The notes beneath the pieces were generated by a model that did no database searches, was not told where the DNA came from, and saw nothing but the letters and a program-made list of their open reading frames with translations. A program made the translations under genes and the position numbers. Positions 42,626-52,108 of a stretch of 64,000 bases of DNA are shown here, one piece after another. This DNA comes from Burkholderiaceae bacterium (lineage in GTDB: Bacteria > Pseudomonadota > Gammaproteobacteria > Burkholderiales > Burkholderiaceae_E). Position 1 is the stretch's first letter. Each line of letters begins with the position of its first letter. The DNA lies in assembly GCA_027493945.1 (NCBI GenBank), contig JAOSJU010000003.1, positions 107,756 through 171,755 of the forward strand, given 5' to 3'.

Positions 42626-42855
42626 TGCGACGCCTCCCAGTCGTCTTCGGCGACCGACGCAGTCGGGCTGTCGTAGCGCAGAACCGAACCCCGCAGCACG
42701 TCCAGCGGCCGGCGCACGAGCGGTTTGTAAGGACGAACCTCCAGCTTGGGCTCGCCGTGGTCAGTGACTACGACAGGCTCCCCGCTGGTTTCGACCTGCC
42801 GAAAGAACTCCAGCGCCTTCGCCTTGAACTGCGATTTCGATACCTGAACGCTCAT
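42622..42855 (-). CDS. Phd-family antitoxin
   Basis: 77 aa. VSKSQFKAKALEFFRQVETSGEPVVVTDHGEPKLEVRP is a compact Phd N-terminal fold; the rest (VLRGSVLRYDSPTASVAEDDW) is the toxin-binding tail. It starts 3 bp from a near-perfect palindrome that should be its own operator. Confidence 0.88.
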   Translation of the reverse strand: MSVQVSKSQFKAKALEFFRQVETSGEPVVVTDHGEPKLEVRPYKPLVRRPLDVLRGSVLRYDSPTASVAEDDWEASQ

Positions 42856-42857
42856 TG

Positions 42858-42892
42858 ATATGACCCGGGTCGTATGACTATGGTTAATTATA
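42858..42892 (-). promoter_or_regulatory. Operator and -10 for the 42.6-kb TA module
   Basis: An 18-bp palindrome, ATATGACCCGGGTCGTAT (42858-42875, one mismatch pair), ends 3 bp before the antitoxin ATG. A consensus TATAAT on the minus strand lies at 42887-42892; no good -35 is seen. Confidence 0.7.
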
Positions 42893-42970
42893 GCTCGATT
42901 TGACCGCTCGGCGCCGCGCCGGCACGATCGCCCCGCAGAAGCGTCCCGGACTCCCCGATCGAGAATCGCC

Positions 42971-43085
42971 ATGCCCAAGACAAGAATCGAAGGATCCTTC
43001 GTTGCCCTGATCACCCCCTTCAACAAGGACGGCAGCGTCGACTTCGAAGGCGGGCGCGCTTGCCGACCGCCTCGCCGCCGTCGGA
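42971..43085 (+). pseudogene. Truncated dapA-like gene, 5' end only
   Basis: From ATG 42971 the frame reads EGSFVALITPFNKDGSVDFEG, the N-terminal strand and loop of 4-hydroxy-tetrahydrodipicolinate synthase family proteins. It continues out of frame as ALADRLAAVGS for a few residues, then runs straight into the 3' end of the opposite-strand MFS gene. About 250 residues of a DapA-family protein are missing. This marks a break or rearrangement at the right edge of the TA/defence island. Confidence 0.65.
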
Positions 43086-44404
43086 TCACCACGACCCACG
43101 ATGCTCCGGCACCCGCGTGATCAGCGGCAGCGCCAGCAGAAGCAGCAGAGCCACCACTGCATAGACCCAGCCCTGCATGCCGCCGGGGTCGCGGGAACTC
43201 GCGAGGATCGCGGTGACGATCGATACGGTGGTGATCGACCCGATCTGCAGCGATGCGGTGCGCAGCGCGGCGAGCGTCGACGAATGCTCGGGCGCCAGCT
43301 GCAGCCCTGCGTTGCGGCTGGCCGGGTTGATCGTCCCGCGACCGGCGCCGACCAGGAACGCCGCCCCGGCAAGCCACGCATACGGAGTGATGCCCGGGGC
43401 CGGATCGACGGCAAGCAGCAGCAGCCCGACCGCGATCGCGGTGCCGCCCGCATACAGCGGCGGCCGGTGGCCGGTGCGCCGCAGCGCCATCGCGGCCGCG
43501 AGGGACAGCACGATCGCGGCGACGCCCTGGGCGATCAGCAGCGTGCCGGCGCCGAGCGCGTCGATCCCGTAGCGGTTGGCCGCGTACAGCGGGATGAGCG
43601 TCACCACTCCGTTGGCCACGCCGCCGTAACACGCGTTGAGAAGGTTGACGGACCCAAAGCCCGGCCCGCTGATCAGGCGCGGGGCGATGAACGGTTCGGC
43701 GCGGCGGTTGATGTGATTCCAGAACGCCCAGATGGCGACGACCGAGGTGGCCGCCGGCACCAGGAACGCGGGCGACCACGCGCGCGTGTTCCCCTCGCCC
43801 AGGTAGCTGGCCGCCAGCATGCCCGCGAGCAGGCCCGCGCCGAGCATCGCCATTCCGGCGGCATCCATGCCGCCGCGGCTCTTTCGCTGCCGCGGCCCGT
43901 CGCGCGGGATGTAGCGCAACGCCAGCGCGATAATCGCCAGCCCGATCGGCACGTTGACGAAGAACACGCCGCGCCAGCTCCAGTACGTCACGAACAGGCC
44001 GCCGAAGATGGGGCCGATCATCGCGCCGATCGGAAAGATGCTGCCGAACAGGCTCACCGCGCGATCGCGCTCGTCGCCGAAGTGGTCGACGATGATTCCG
44101 GTGGCCGACGGCGTGAAGCCCGCTCCGCCGGCCGCTTGCACCGCGCGCAGCGCGATGAGCAGGTAGATGTCGTCGGCGAGCCCGCAGCACAGCGATGCCG
44201 CGGTGAACGCGGCGACCGAGCCGAGGAACACCCTGCGCCGGCCGTAGCGCTCGCTGAGCTTGCCGCTGATCGGCAGCATCAGCACGAAGCCGAGCGAATA
44301 CGCGGTGATGGTCCAGGCGGCCCAGTTGATCGATGTGTCCAGCCCGTGCTGCAGGGCGTCGAGCGCGGTCGCGACGATCGTCGAATCGACCACGTAGAAC
44401 GAGA
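43086..44404 (-). CDS. MFS transporter, DHA2 family, 5' end fused to a urea transporter
   Basis: About 440 aa of a drug/proton antiporter-type MFS. From DSTIVATALDALQHGL it reads a normal DHA2 protein: NWAAWTITAYSLGFVLMLPISGKLSERYGRRR (motif A), a second-half membrane bundle, and LAPEHSSTLAALRTASLQIGS near the end. Its first membrane helix is shortened and joined in frame to the end of a urea transporter (GLVGYNAVI, about 44404-44430). There is no start codon of its own at the junction. The frame itself is open through 43086-44543. The 3' end abuts the truncated dapA. Confidence 0.7.
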
Positions 44405-45071
44405 GGATCACCGCGTTGTAGCCGACCAGCCCGGCAGCCGAAGTCGCCTGCGGCAACCCCATCGCGAGCCACGCGAGCGACAGCAGCGTCGAGGGCGACG
44501 CAGGCGACGATGGTAGGAAGCGGCAGGACGACCAGCCCAGCAATCAGGACGACCAGGCCGATCCTGATATCGGCACTCAGCAGCACCTGAGCGAAGCTCG
44601 TCACGATGCCGCTCGCGAAGTCGGCACGCGCAGCGTCGACCACCGGAAACGCCGGCAGTCGGCCCTGCAGCGCGGCGAACGAGACGTACGCGGCGGCAAT
44701 GTAGGGTGCCGTGAAATAGGTGCGCCGGCCGATCGCATCGAGCCGAAGCGCAAACACCACGATCACGGGGACGGCGACGGCGATCACGGCAAAGGCCTTC
44801 ACACCGAGACCGAATGCAGCGAACGAAAAGCAGCCGAACAGAAAAGGGTTGAACAGGTACAGGCCCTGTTCAGAAGCGGTCTGGCTCGAACCACCTCGAG
44901 AACGGCAGCGCCAGCACGACGGCGAAGACGCAGAGCACGAACATCGCGGGCTCGAAGGCCAGCAAGGCCACCGCGATGGCCAGGCCCAGCCAGGCATGGC
45001 CGGTACCGTAGGCTTGGCTCAGCCCGCTCGCAGTGCCGGCAAGCCAGGAGAGCGTGCGCAGGCCTTTTCAT
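44405..45071 (-). pseudogene. Urea transporter (UT family), truncated at C-terminus, frameshifted
   Basis: Likely last gene of the amide operon, 28 bp after amiR. Recoverable pieces: LRTLSWLAGTASGLSQAYG, EQGLYLFNPFLFGCFSFAAFG, RRTYFTAPYIAAAYVSF, FAQVLLSADIRIGLVVLIAGL, MGLPQATSAAGLVGYNAVI. These match the two-fold repeated UT (PF03253) pattern (GLYxFN...LxG, FTAPY, then GLxGYNAV). An ATG at 45071 joins only with a shift. Further frame changes lie near 44880 and 44510. After the second GYNAV motif the UT is lost and MFS sequence begins. The shifts may be errors; the truncation probably is not. Confidence 0.6.
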
Positions 45072-45099
45072 CCGGCGCGTCTGCAGAAGCGCGCCCGTC

Positions 45100-45720
45100 T
45101 CACTTGATGCGACGGATCGGCGCCTGAGTGTCCGCCGCCTGCGCAAGGTCGGAGCACTCGCCGAGCACTGCAACCAGCGCGTCGCGCGCCTCGACGATGC
45201 TCGACGCCGTCTCTTCGATCCGAACAGCGCCTCTCCATGGCCCGGTTGCGCAGCAAGCGAAAGGCATCGTCCTCGGAGACGCCGCGCTCCATCAGGAACC
45301 GCTTGGCCTGCTCGATCAGGCGAACATTCTCGAGCCGGCTCTCGAGCTTCTGGATGCGCTTTTGAAGTTCCTCCTCCGACACGCGCTTGCTCAAGGCGAG
45401 CACCATCGAAGAGAGCACGCCAAACGGCTTGACCGGCGAGAACAGCATCGCCGAGGGCTTATCCTGCATGCAATGTTGAGCACGGTCGGGCTTTCGTAGC
45501 TGACGACGGATACGACCACCTTCTTTCGGAACTCGCGGATCAGCGAAGTGCCGAATTTCGATGCGATCTCGGGAACGACCGAAAGAATCGCGACGTCGAC
45601 TCCGCGCAGGTTGTCGAGCGTCGGAGGCCAGTACGACTCGAAGTGCAAGCCCAATCGATTGAGCTGCTGCGCGATAAGCTTGCCGTCGGAATCCTGCGGA
45701 TGGAACAGCCCGATAGGCAT
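45100..45720 (-). CDS. amiR: AmiR-like ANTAR antitermination regulator, two frameshifts
   Basis: About 205 aa when repaired. It lets RNA polymerase pass the operon's leader terminator by binding nascent RNA. N-terminal pseudo-receiver: MPIGLFHPQDSDGKLIAQQL, GVDVAILSVVPEIASKFG. Then MLFSPVKPFGVLSSMVLALSKRVSEEELQKRIQKLESRL (coiled coil) and the ANTAR domain LIEQAKRFLMERGVSEDDAFRLLRNRAM, with RIEETASSIVEARDALV at the end. Frame changes near 45470 and 45232. In Pseudomonas AmiR is held inactive by AmiC, and amiC is the next gene upstream here. Confidence 0.87.
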
Positions 45721-45970
45721 CGTCTGCAGCTCGGCAATCGCATCGCCCTATCTCCATGCCGTCTCCAGGTGCTGCTGAGTTATTCGAGCCCGCGCATCGG
45801 AACATCGCGCCTCGGCCACCGATTCGGAACGCAAGCCGGTCAGTCTAGTAATTCCTGTACTGCGCGCAACCGAGGATTGCCCCGTGTCGCCGCCGCAACG
45901 CCGCGAGGCGGCCTTGATGCAGTGCATCATTCTCGAGATGCCGCCCTGTATCGCTCCACGAAGCGATTCC
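45721..45970 (-). other. amiC-amiR gap with a palindrome
   Basis: 250 bp between amiC and amiR, although in the known ami operon these genes are adjacent. No gene is visible. It holds a perfect inverted repeat TGATGCA-G-TGCATCA at 45915-45929, of a size typical for a repressor site, about 195 bp before amiR. A frameshifted C-terminal extension of amiC could also explain part of the gap. Confidence 0.4.
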
Positions 45971-47088
45971 TCAGAGCGCGGAAATTGCGTACGACACCAA
46001 GTAGGGATCGGGCCTGACCGGACGCTTCGATTCGCGAATGATCTCAGGTTGCCGTCGGCCATCGAGCGCCCGATGCGCGGGTAAACCCCCGCATGGTTGT
46101 TGTCCGGATCGATGCGGATCAATCCTTGCGGTGCAGCGCACTCGCGGCCTCGCAAGCTCGGCATCAGCTTCATCGGCGAGTCGCTGCCGACGTCCACCAA
46201 TGCGGAAGCGAAGAGCAAGATCTGGAAGTACGCCGCCTCCCAGCACTGGTTGAGCAGCACACCCGTGACCTGCGCGCGAAGATCGGCCCATTGGGCGCTT
46301 CGGGGGTCGGCGAGCACGGTGGCAAAAAAAACGGCGCCGACGTGAAGTGCCCGGCCCGCGCCGACGGCCGCATGAGTGCGAGTTCGGCTTCGGTGGTCGT
46401 CAAGCTGGCGATCGGGGTCGTCTCCGGCGACAGGCCGGCATCTTCGCAAGCCTCGTAGAGATCTCGCGTCGCTTCGCCGACCACCGTCGAGAACACGAAG
46501 TCGGGTGCACACGAGCGGATCTCGGCGACGATCGGCCGGAAATCCGCTGGCCCGGCGTCGAGCGGCACGTATCGCTCGTTCAGAACCTGGCCGCCGAAGC
46601 CGTGCACCAGATCCTTCATCACGCGGTTCGACTCGTACGGGTAGACGTAGTCGGATCCCACCAGGTAGCACGACTTGCCGAAGGTCGAGAACATGAACTC
46701 CGCCAGGAGAATGATGTTCTGATTGGGACACGCGCCGGTGTAGACGACGTTCGGCGAGAACTCGAACCCCTCGTAAAGCGTTGGGTAGAAGAGCAGGCGG
46801 TTGTACTTCTCGATGACCGGCAGCACCGCCTTGCGGCTCGACGACGTGTAGCAGCCGAAGATCACGTTGACCGCATGCTCGAGGATCAGTTTCTCTCCCA
46901 ACGCCGCGAAAAGCCTCGGATCCGATTGCGGGTTGAAGTGGTGCGGCACCAGTTGGAATCCAGCCCGCCCGACCTCCCGGTTGGCACGCTCGATCGCCAG
47001 GCACGTCGCGTGCAGCTGGGTCCCTCTCGATGACGGCGGTAGGGCCGGTCTCGGAGAACAACACACCAATGGGGATCTCGCGCTTCAT
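45971..47088 (-). CDS. amiC: AmiC-like amide sensor, negative regulator, at least three frameshifts
   Basis: About 371 aa. Cytoplasmic ligand-binding protein of the periplasmic-binding fold; by family it binds short amides and then releases AmiR. Segments: KREIPIGVLFSETGPTAVIE (start, no signal peptide), [65 protein letters not shown]-like region, LDAGPADFRPIVAEIRSCAPDFVFSTVVGE, QCWEAAYFQILLFASAL, RIDPDNNHAGVYPRIG, EIIRESKRPVRPDPYLV. Shifts near 47030, 46325 (an A8 run) and 46045. It is a clear paralogue of the exported UrtA in the same operon. ATGA overlap with the VWA gene. Confidence 0.85.
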
Positions 47089-48724
47089 TCGGACTCTGTC
47101 CTGATGCTTCGCACCAGCGTAACAAGCGAACCTTGCAGTCTATCCGCTTCGCAATGCACCACACCGGCGCGTCCGAATACCCGCTCGCACGCCCCCTTCC
47201 CCACCGAGCCGATCTTCAGGCACAGCACCGCGAACCCCTGGCTGCGCAACTCATGCGTGGCACGGCGCGCATCCTCCACCAAGTAGGCCGGATCGGCCGC
47301 ATCGACGTCCGACGGCTCGCCATCGGTCAGCACGATCACGAGCGTGCGGTCGGTCATGCGGCCGGCGGCAGTCGCCATATGGCGGATCGCAGCGCCCATG
47401 CGAGTCGACTTGTGTGCGCGGATGGCGGCGATGTCGGCGGTGATCGTCGGGCTCCAGCGGTCGACGAGCGACTTGTGCATGCGGATCGAGACCCGCTCGC
47501 GGGTGTCCGACTGGAAGCTGTAGACGCCGAATGGCGTCGCCTCTCCGCCAGCAAACCTGCCAGATGGCGCAGCGCCTTGCGTTCATGGTCGAGCACCGTC
47601 GAGTAGGTGCCCGCGATGCGGTCGTTGGCCGATTCCGATGCGTCGAGCAGCAGCAGGACGCCGAATCGCGTGCGAAAGCGCAGCCGGACCTCGTGAACGC
47701 GCTCGTCGGGTGGGATGCTGCAGGCCAAGTCGACGCTGCGCGCGATCGCGCGGTCGAGGTCGACCGCATCGCCAGCCTCCGAGAAGTAGCGGCGGCGCCC
47801 GCGGCGATGGCGCTCGCTGCGCCGCGACTGCTGCGACACCGCCGGCGAGAAGCGTACGCGTGCCACGCCTTGTACGGCGCCGCTGGAAGCCGTTTCGTGG
47901 ACGATCACGTGGCCCGGCAGGTAGGCCCCCTGCGCGTGGTCCCATTCGTCGTAGATGAACTTGCGCTCCTGCGGCGCCTCATCGGGCATTGGCGGCCGAG
48001 GTGGCTCGCGCTGCAGCGACACCGCCTCGTGGACTTGATCCTCGGCGCGCTTGTCGGACCACAGCACCGAGTTGTCGTCGCGATAGTCCGGCCAGACAGC
48101 GTAGCGCGAGCGATCGAAGCGATAGCGCAACTGTCCCAGATCGTTGGCGATCGGCGAGCCCGCCGAGCGCACATCGTCGAAGCTCACGTTCGCGACATCG
48201 AGCCGGTCGACGGCGAGCAGCGCCTTCTCGCAGAGCAGGTCGCCGAACAGGTTCTCACGCCGATTGAGCGAGCATGCCATCCGCGCCAACGCCCCTTCGA
48301 CGCCGATCTGCGAGGCTGCGTACTGCGGGTCGAACTGGCGTGCCAGCAGGGGCCGCACGCCGGGCCGCTCCCAGCCGAAGCGCCGCTCGATCCGCTCGTC
48401 CTCGAGCAGCGAGATCACCGCGATCGACAGATCCTTGAGCTTGCCGACGTCGTTGAACAGAGGCGAGTGGAGCAGGTGCCCGAGCACGTGGGCCGCGGTC
48501 GCCACGAGTTGGGTCTCGCCTCCACGCTGCGCGAGGCCCACCAGCATGCGTGCGTACCCCGCCTCACCGAGCACCATGCCGAACGGCGTGACCGCATAGC
48601 CGGGCACACCACGCCGCGAGCGATCGATGCCGACCGACAGTGCGCGCACGCGACCGCCGAGGCAATCGAGCAGGCCCTTGAGCACCTTCTCGGGTTTGGG
48701 CGCGAACTCGTCGATACTGCCCAT
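47085..48724 (-). CDS. VWA-domain protein (CbbO/NorD-like), one frameshift
   Basis: About 546 aa. The von Willebrand A domain near the C-terminus has an intact MIDAS: LLLLDASESANDR (DxSxS) and VIVLTDGEPSD. The N-terminal 300 residues (AHVLGHLLHSPLF, SIAVISLLEDERIERRFGWERPG) match the NorD/CbbO architecture. Such proteins work with a MoxR/CbbQ AAA+ ATPase, here the gene just upstream, to remodel or activate an enzyme. The frame changes near 47535. Start: ATG 48724, or a TTG at 48748 that overlaps the ATPase stop. Confidence 0.8.
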
Positions 48725-48744
48725 GGTCGCGCGCGTCCCGCGGC

Positions 48745-49525
48745 TCAAGCCGGCGCTTCGATCAGCGAGAGCAGCCCTCGGAGCGTCGCACGAACGTTGG
48801 GGTCGTCGGTGATCGGATCGATCAGTGCCGCCTCGAGCAGCTCACGCGCGGGCTTGCCGCTGCCCACCAGGCGCGCGGCATAGATCAGCATCCGGGTGGA
48901 CACGCCTTCGAAGAGCCCATTGCCGACCAGCTCGCGCGCGCGCACGCCGAAGCGCGTGAGCGCATGCGCGAAATCGAGCCCGCAGCCAGACTCGGTTGCG
49001 ACGATGCGTGCCTCGATGTCGGGCGCAGGGTAGTCGAAGTGGATCGCGACGAACCGCTGCTTGACCGACTCCTTCCAGGTCGCGCAGGGTCGACTGGTAC
49101 CCCGGGTTGTACGAGGCGACCAGCATGAAATGATCGGGAGCGATCAGCGTCTCGGCCGTCTTGTCGATGAACAACGCGCGACGATGATCGGCCAGCGAGT
49201 TGAGGATCACGATGGCCTCCTGACGCGCCTCGACCACTTCGTCGAGGTAGCAGACGCCGCCGCGTCGAACAGCCTGGGTGAGCGGGCCGTCGATCCAGGG
49301 CGTCTCGGTACCACGCAGGATGTAGCGCCCCACCAGGTCGCTCGCGCTGGTGTCTTCATTGCAGGAGACCGTCCACATCGGGACGCCGAGTCGTTCGGCC
49401 ATGTGTTCGACGAATCGGGTCTTGCCGCAACCGGTGGGCCCTTTGATCAGCAGCGGCAACCGGCCCGCGAAGGCGCGTTCGAAGACCTCGATCTCGTTTC
49501 CGCTGGCAATGTAGTTGGATGGCAC
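48745..49525 (-). CDS. MoxR/CbbQ-type AAA+ ATPase, one frameshift
   Basis: About 260 aa. Walker A LLIKGPTGCGKTRFV (about residues 22-36), Walker B GVCYLDEVVEAR, then LVASYNPGYQSTLRDLEES. At 49065-49085 the frame changes and continues as KQRFVAIHFDYPAPDIEARIV to IEAPA. GTG start at 49525 (PSNYIASGNEIEVFERAF). By analogy with CbbQ/NorQ it is the motor for the VWA partner; its target here may be amidase. The P. aeruginosa ami operon also contains an ATPase gene (amiB) of unclear role at this place. Confidence 0.84.
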
Positions 49526-49611
49526 GTCGGATCGCCGTTCAGGGACGAGCGCAACGCGTTGCGCTCGTGCAGAAGGAAGGCGGGCGCCGCAAGCGGCGCC
49601 CGCTGCAGGCA

Positions 49612-50649
49612 CTAGCGGTGGGCGGTGGGTTCGTTGGGGATCCCTTCGATCGGGCTGTCCTTGGTGCCCGGGGTCGAGCGGGTCAACGCCTCCACCATCT
49701 TGCGGGTACCGTCCGGATCGCTCGTCCACTTGGCGTAGAACTCGTACGGGCACGCGGCAACACCGTTGACATCCTCGCCGGAGTTGATCTTGCCCGTGTA
49801 GCCGCGGTGCAGCAGCTTGTACAGGTGATTGTTCGACTGCGCATTGCGCCGCGCGTCGCGGATCAGGCTCATCGACAGTTCGGCGTACTGGATGCCCATC
49901 TCCTCCGTACCGCACTCGCCGAGCGTGCGCCCGTCGAAGCCGATGACCGCCGAGTGGCCGAAGTACGAGTACACGCCGTCGAAGCCGGTCGCGTTGGCGA
50001 CCGCGACGTAGACGTTGTTCGTCCACGCCATGGTCTTGGCGACCATGATCTGCTGCTCCTTCGACCGGTACATGTAGCCCTGACAGCGCACGATCAGTTC
50101 GGCACCGCGCATCGCGCAGTCGCGCCAGATCTCGGGGTAGTTGCCGTCGTCGCAGATGATCAGGCTGACCTTCAGCCCCTTGGGGCCGTCGGACACGTAT
50201 GTGCAGTTGCCCGGATACCAGCCCTCGATGGGCACCCACGGCATGATCTTGCGGTACTTCTGGACGATCTCGCCCTTGTCGTTCATCAGGATCAACGTGT
50301 TGTAGGGCGCCTTGTTCGGGTGCTGCTCGTGGCGCTCGCCGGTGAGCGAGAACACGCCCCACACCTTGGCCTTGCGACAGGCCGCCGCGAAGATCTCGGT
50401 CTCCTCCCCTGGAATGGTCGATGCGGTCTCGTACATCTCCTTGGCGTCGTACATGATGCCGTGGGTCGAGTACTCCGGGAAGATGACCATGTCCATGCCG
50501 GGCAGGCCCTGCTTCATCCCGACCAGCATGTCGCCGATCTTGCGGGCATTCGCGAGCACTTCGGCTCTCGTATGCATGCGCGGCATCTTGTAGTTGACGA
50601 CTGCGACGCCCACGCAATCCTTGCTGCTAGCGATATCTCCGTGCCTCAT
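49612..50649 (-). CDS. amiE: Aliphatic amidase
   Basis: 345 aa (Pseudomonas AmiE: 346). Hydrolyses short aliphatic amides to ammonia and the acid. Nitrilase superfamily with the catalytic triad exactly in AmiE numbering: Glu59 (IFPEYSTHG), Lys134 ([10 protein letters not shown]) and Cys166 ([11 protein letters not shown]). It opens [21 protein letters not shown]. Frame intact in a region full of indels. It lies between the ABC transporter genes and the ATPase/VWA pair. Formamidase is excluded as first choice because the sequence follows AmiE from end to end. Confidence 0.96.
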   Translation of the reverse strand: MRHGDIASSKDCVGVAVVNYKMPRMHTRAEVLANARKIGDMLVGMKQGLPGMDMVIFPEYSTHGIMYDAKEMYETASTIPGEETEIFAAACRKAKVWGVFSLTGERHEQHPNKAPYNTLILMNDKGEIVQKYRKIMPWVPIEGWYPGNCTYVSDGPKGLKVSLIICDDGNYPEIWRDCAMRGAELIVRCQGYMYRSKEQQIMVAKTMAWTNNVYVAVANATGFDGVYSYFGHSAVIGFDGRTLGECGTEEMGIQYAELSMSLIRDARRNAQSNNHLYKLLHRGYTGKINSGEDVNGVAACPYEFYAKWTSDPDGTRKMVEALTRSTPGTKDSPIEGIPNEPTAHR

Positions 50650-50668
50650 TTGACGCTCCTTCGTGAAC

Positions 50669-51359
50669 TCAAACGGTTAAGAAGGCCTTTACAGCCTCGA
50701 CGTCCCGGGCATCGGTGCCCGTTTCCTTCACTACCGTGCCGCGTTCCAACACGATCATTCGGTCGGACACGGCCGTTGCGAAACTCAATACCTGTTCAGT
50801 CACCAGCATCGCGCAACCCGTCGCACGTCGCAGTTCGACGAGCGCCACACCGATCTCCTTTGATCAGCGACGGCTGAAGACCCTCGGTCGGTTCGTCCAG
50901 GATCAGCAAGCGCGGACCGGTTGCCAGCGCGCGACCGATAGCCACCATCTGCTGCTGCCCGCCCGAGAGATTGCCCGCCTTGCGAGCGCGCATCTCCCGG
51001 AGCACCGGGAAAAGCTCGAACACCAGCCCGGGCACGCCATCGATGCGCCGCGACTCGAGCCCGGTCAGCAGGTTCTCCTCGACGGTGAGTTGCGGGAACA
51101 GCAGCCGGCCCTGTGGCACGAAGCCGATGCCGAGTCTGACCCTTTCGTAGGTGGGCAGCCTAGTGATGTCGACACCGCCGAACTCGATGCGCCCCGCCGA
51201 GGCCGGCAGCAGACCGACGATCGCCTTCAGCAACGTCGTCTTGCCCATGCCGTTGCGCCCGATCACTCCAACCGCGTCGCGCTCGCCGACGGACAGCGAC
51301 ACCCCTGGGATGACGACGCTCTCGCCGTAGCCGACCTCGAGCGAATCCACCTTCAGCAA
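50669..51359 (-). CDS. urtE: Urea/amide ABC transporter ATPase UrtE, one frameshift
   Basis: About 230 aa LivF-type ATPase. Walker [14 protein letters not shown], signature [15 protein letters not shown], Walker [17 protein letters not shown]. An extra G near 50860 shifts the frame; it continues as [14 protein letters not shown] and ends VKAFLTV. The TTG start at 51359 has a strong GGAGGGA ribosome site. Adjacent to urtD (11 bp) and 19 bp before amiE. Confidence 0.83.
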
Positions 51360-51370
51360 GCTCGTCCCTC

Positions 51371-52107
51371 CTAGTGGCCCAGATAGACTTCCTGCACGCG
51401 CGCGTCGGATTGCACCGACTCGACGTTGCCTTCGCACAGGATCGCCCCTGGTGCAGCACGGTGACGCTGCGTGCGAGCCTACGCACGAACTCCATGTCGT
51501 GCTCGATGACGACGATCGCCTGGCGTTCGGCGATTCGCTGGATCAGTTCGACCGTGCGGCCGCGTTCTTTCAGGCTCATGCCGGCAACCGGCTCGTCGAG
51601 CAGGATGAGCTTGGGCTGCTGCACCAGCAGCATGCCGATCTCGAGCCACTGCTTCTGCCCGTGACTGAGGATGCCCGCACGCTGGTTGAGCAGCGGTTCG
51701 ATCTCGGTGATCCGTGCCACCGAGATGATCCTTTCGTCGAATTCGCCGTGCGAGCCGAAGATCGACGACTTCAGCGACTGCCCTTCGAGCACCGAGATCT
51801 CGAGGTTCTGGTAGACGGTGAGGTCTTCGTAGACCGACGGTGTCTGGAACTTGCGGCCCACCCCGAGGCGCGTGATCTGGTACTCGCTGATGCTCGTGAG
51901 ATCGACGCCCTCGAACACGATCGACCCGCTGGTGGGTCTCGTCTTGCCGCACAGCACGTCCAGCAACGTGGTCTTGCCGGCGCCATTGGGCCCGATGATG
52001 ACGCGAACTTCGCCGGGTTCGATGCGCAACGACACGTCGCTCAGTGCGGTGAAGCCGCCGAACCGCACCGTCAGATCCCTGACTTCGAGCAGCGCGTTGG
52101 CCGCCAT
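51371..52107 (-). CDS. urtD: Urea/amide ABC transporter ATPase UrtD, one frameshift
   Basis: About 245 aa LivG-type ATPase. Walker [17 protein letters not shown], the UrtD-typical VGRKFQTPSVYEDLTVYQNLEI, signature LSHGQKQWLEIGMLL, Walker B LILLDEPVAGMS. A shift near 51450 (VLHQG, then AILCEGNVESVQSD) leads to the ending VQEVYLGH. UrtD proteins have SHGQ rather than SGGQ, supporting the urea/amide branch over amino acids. Confidence 0.85.
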
Positions 52108-52108
52108 G

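Noticed and set aside
30707..43085. Active integrative element with attL/attR at tRNA-Val
   Set aside because: No integrase, and I found no second copy of the tRNA 3' end at the right side by eye.
49612..50649. Formamidase or general nitrilase instead of AmiE
   Set aside because: Length, start and the Glu59-Lys134-Cys166 spacing are exactly those of aliphatic amidase.
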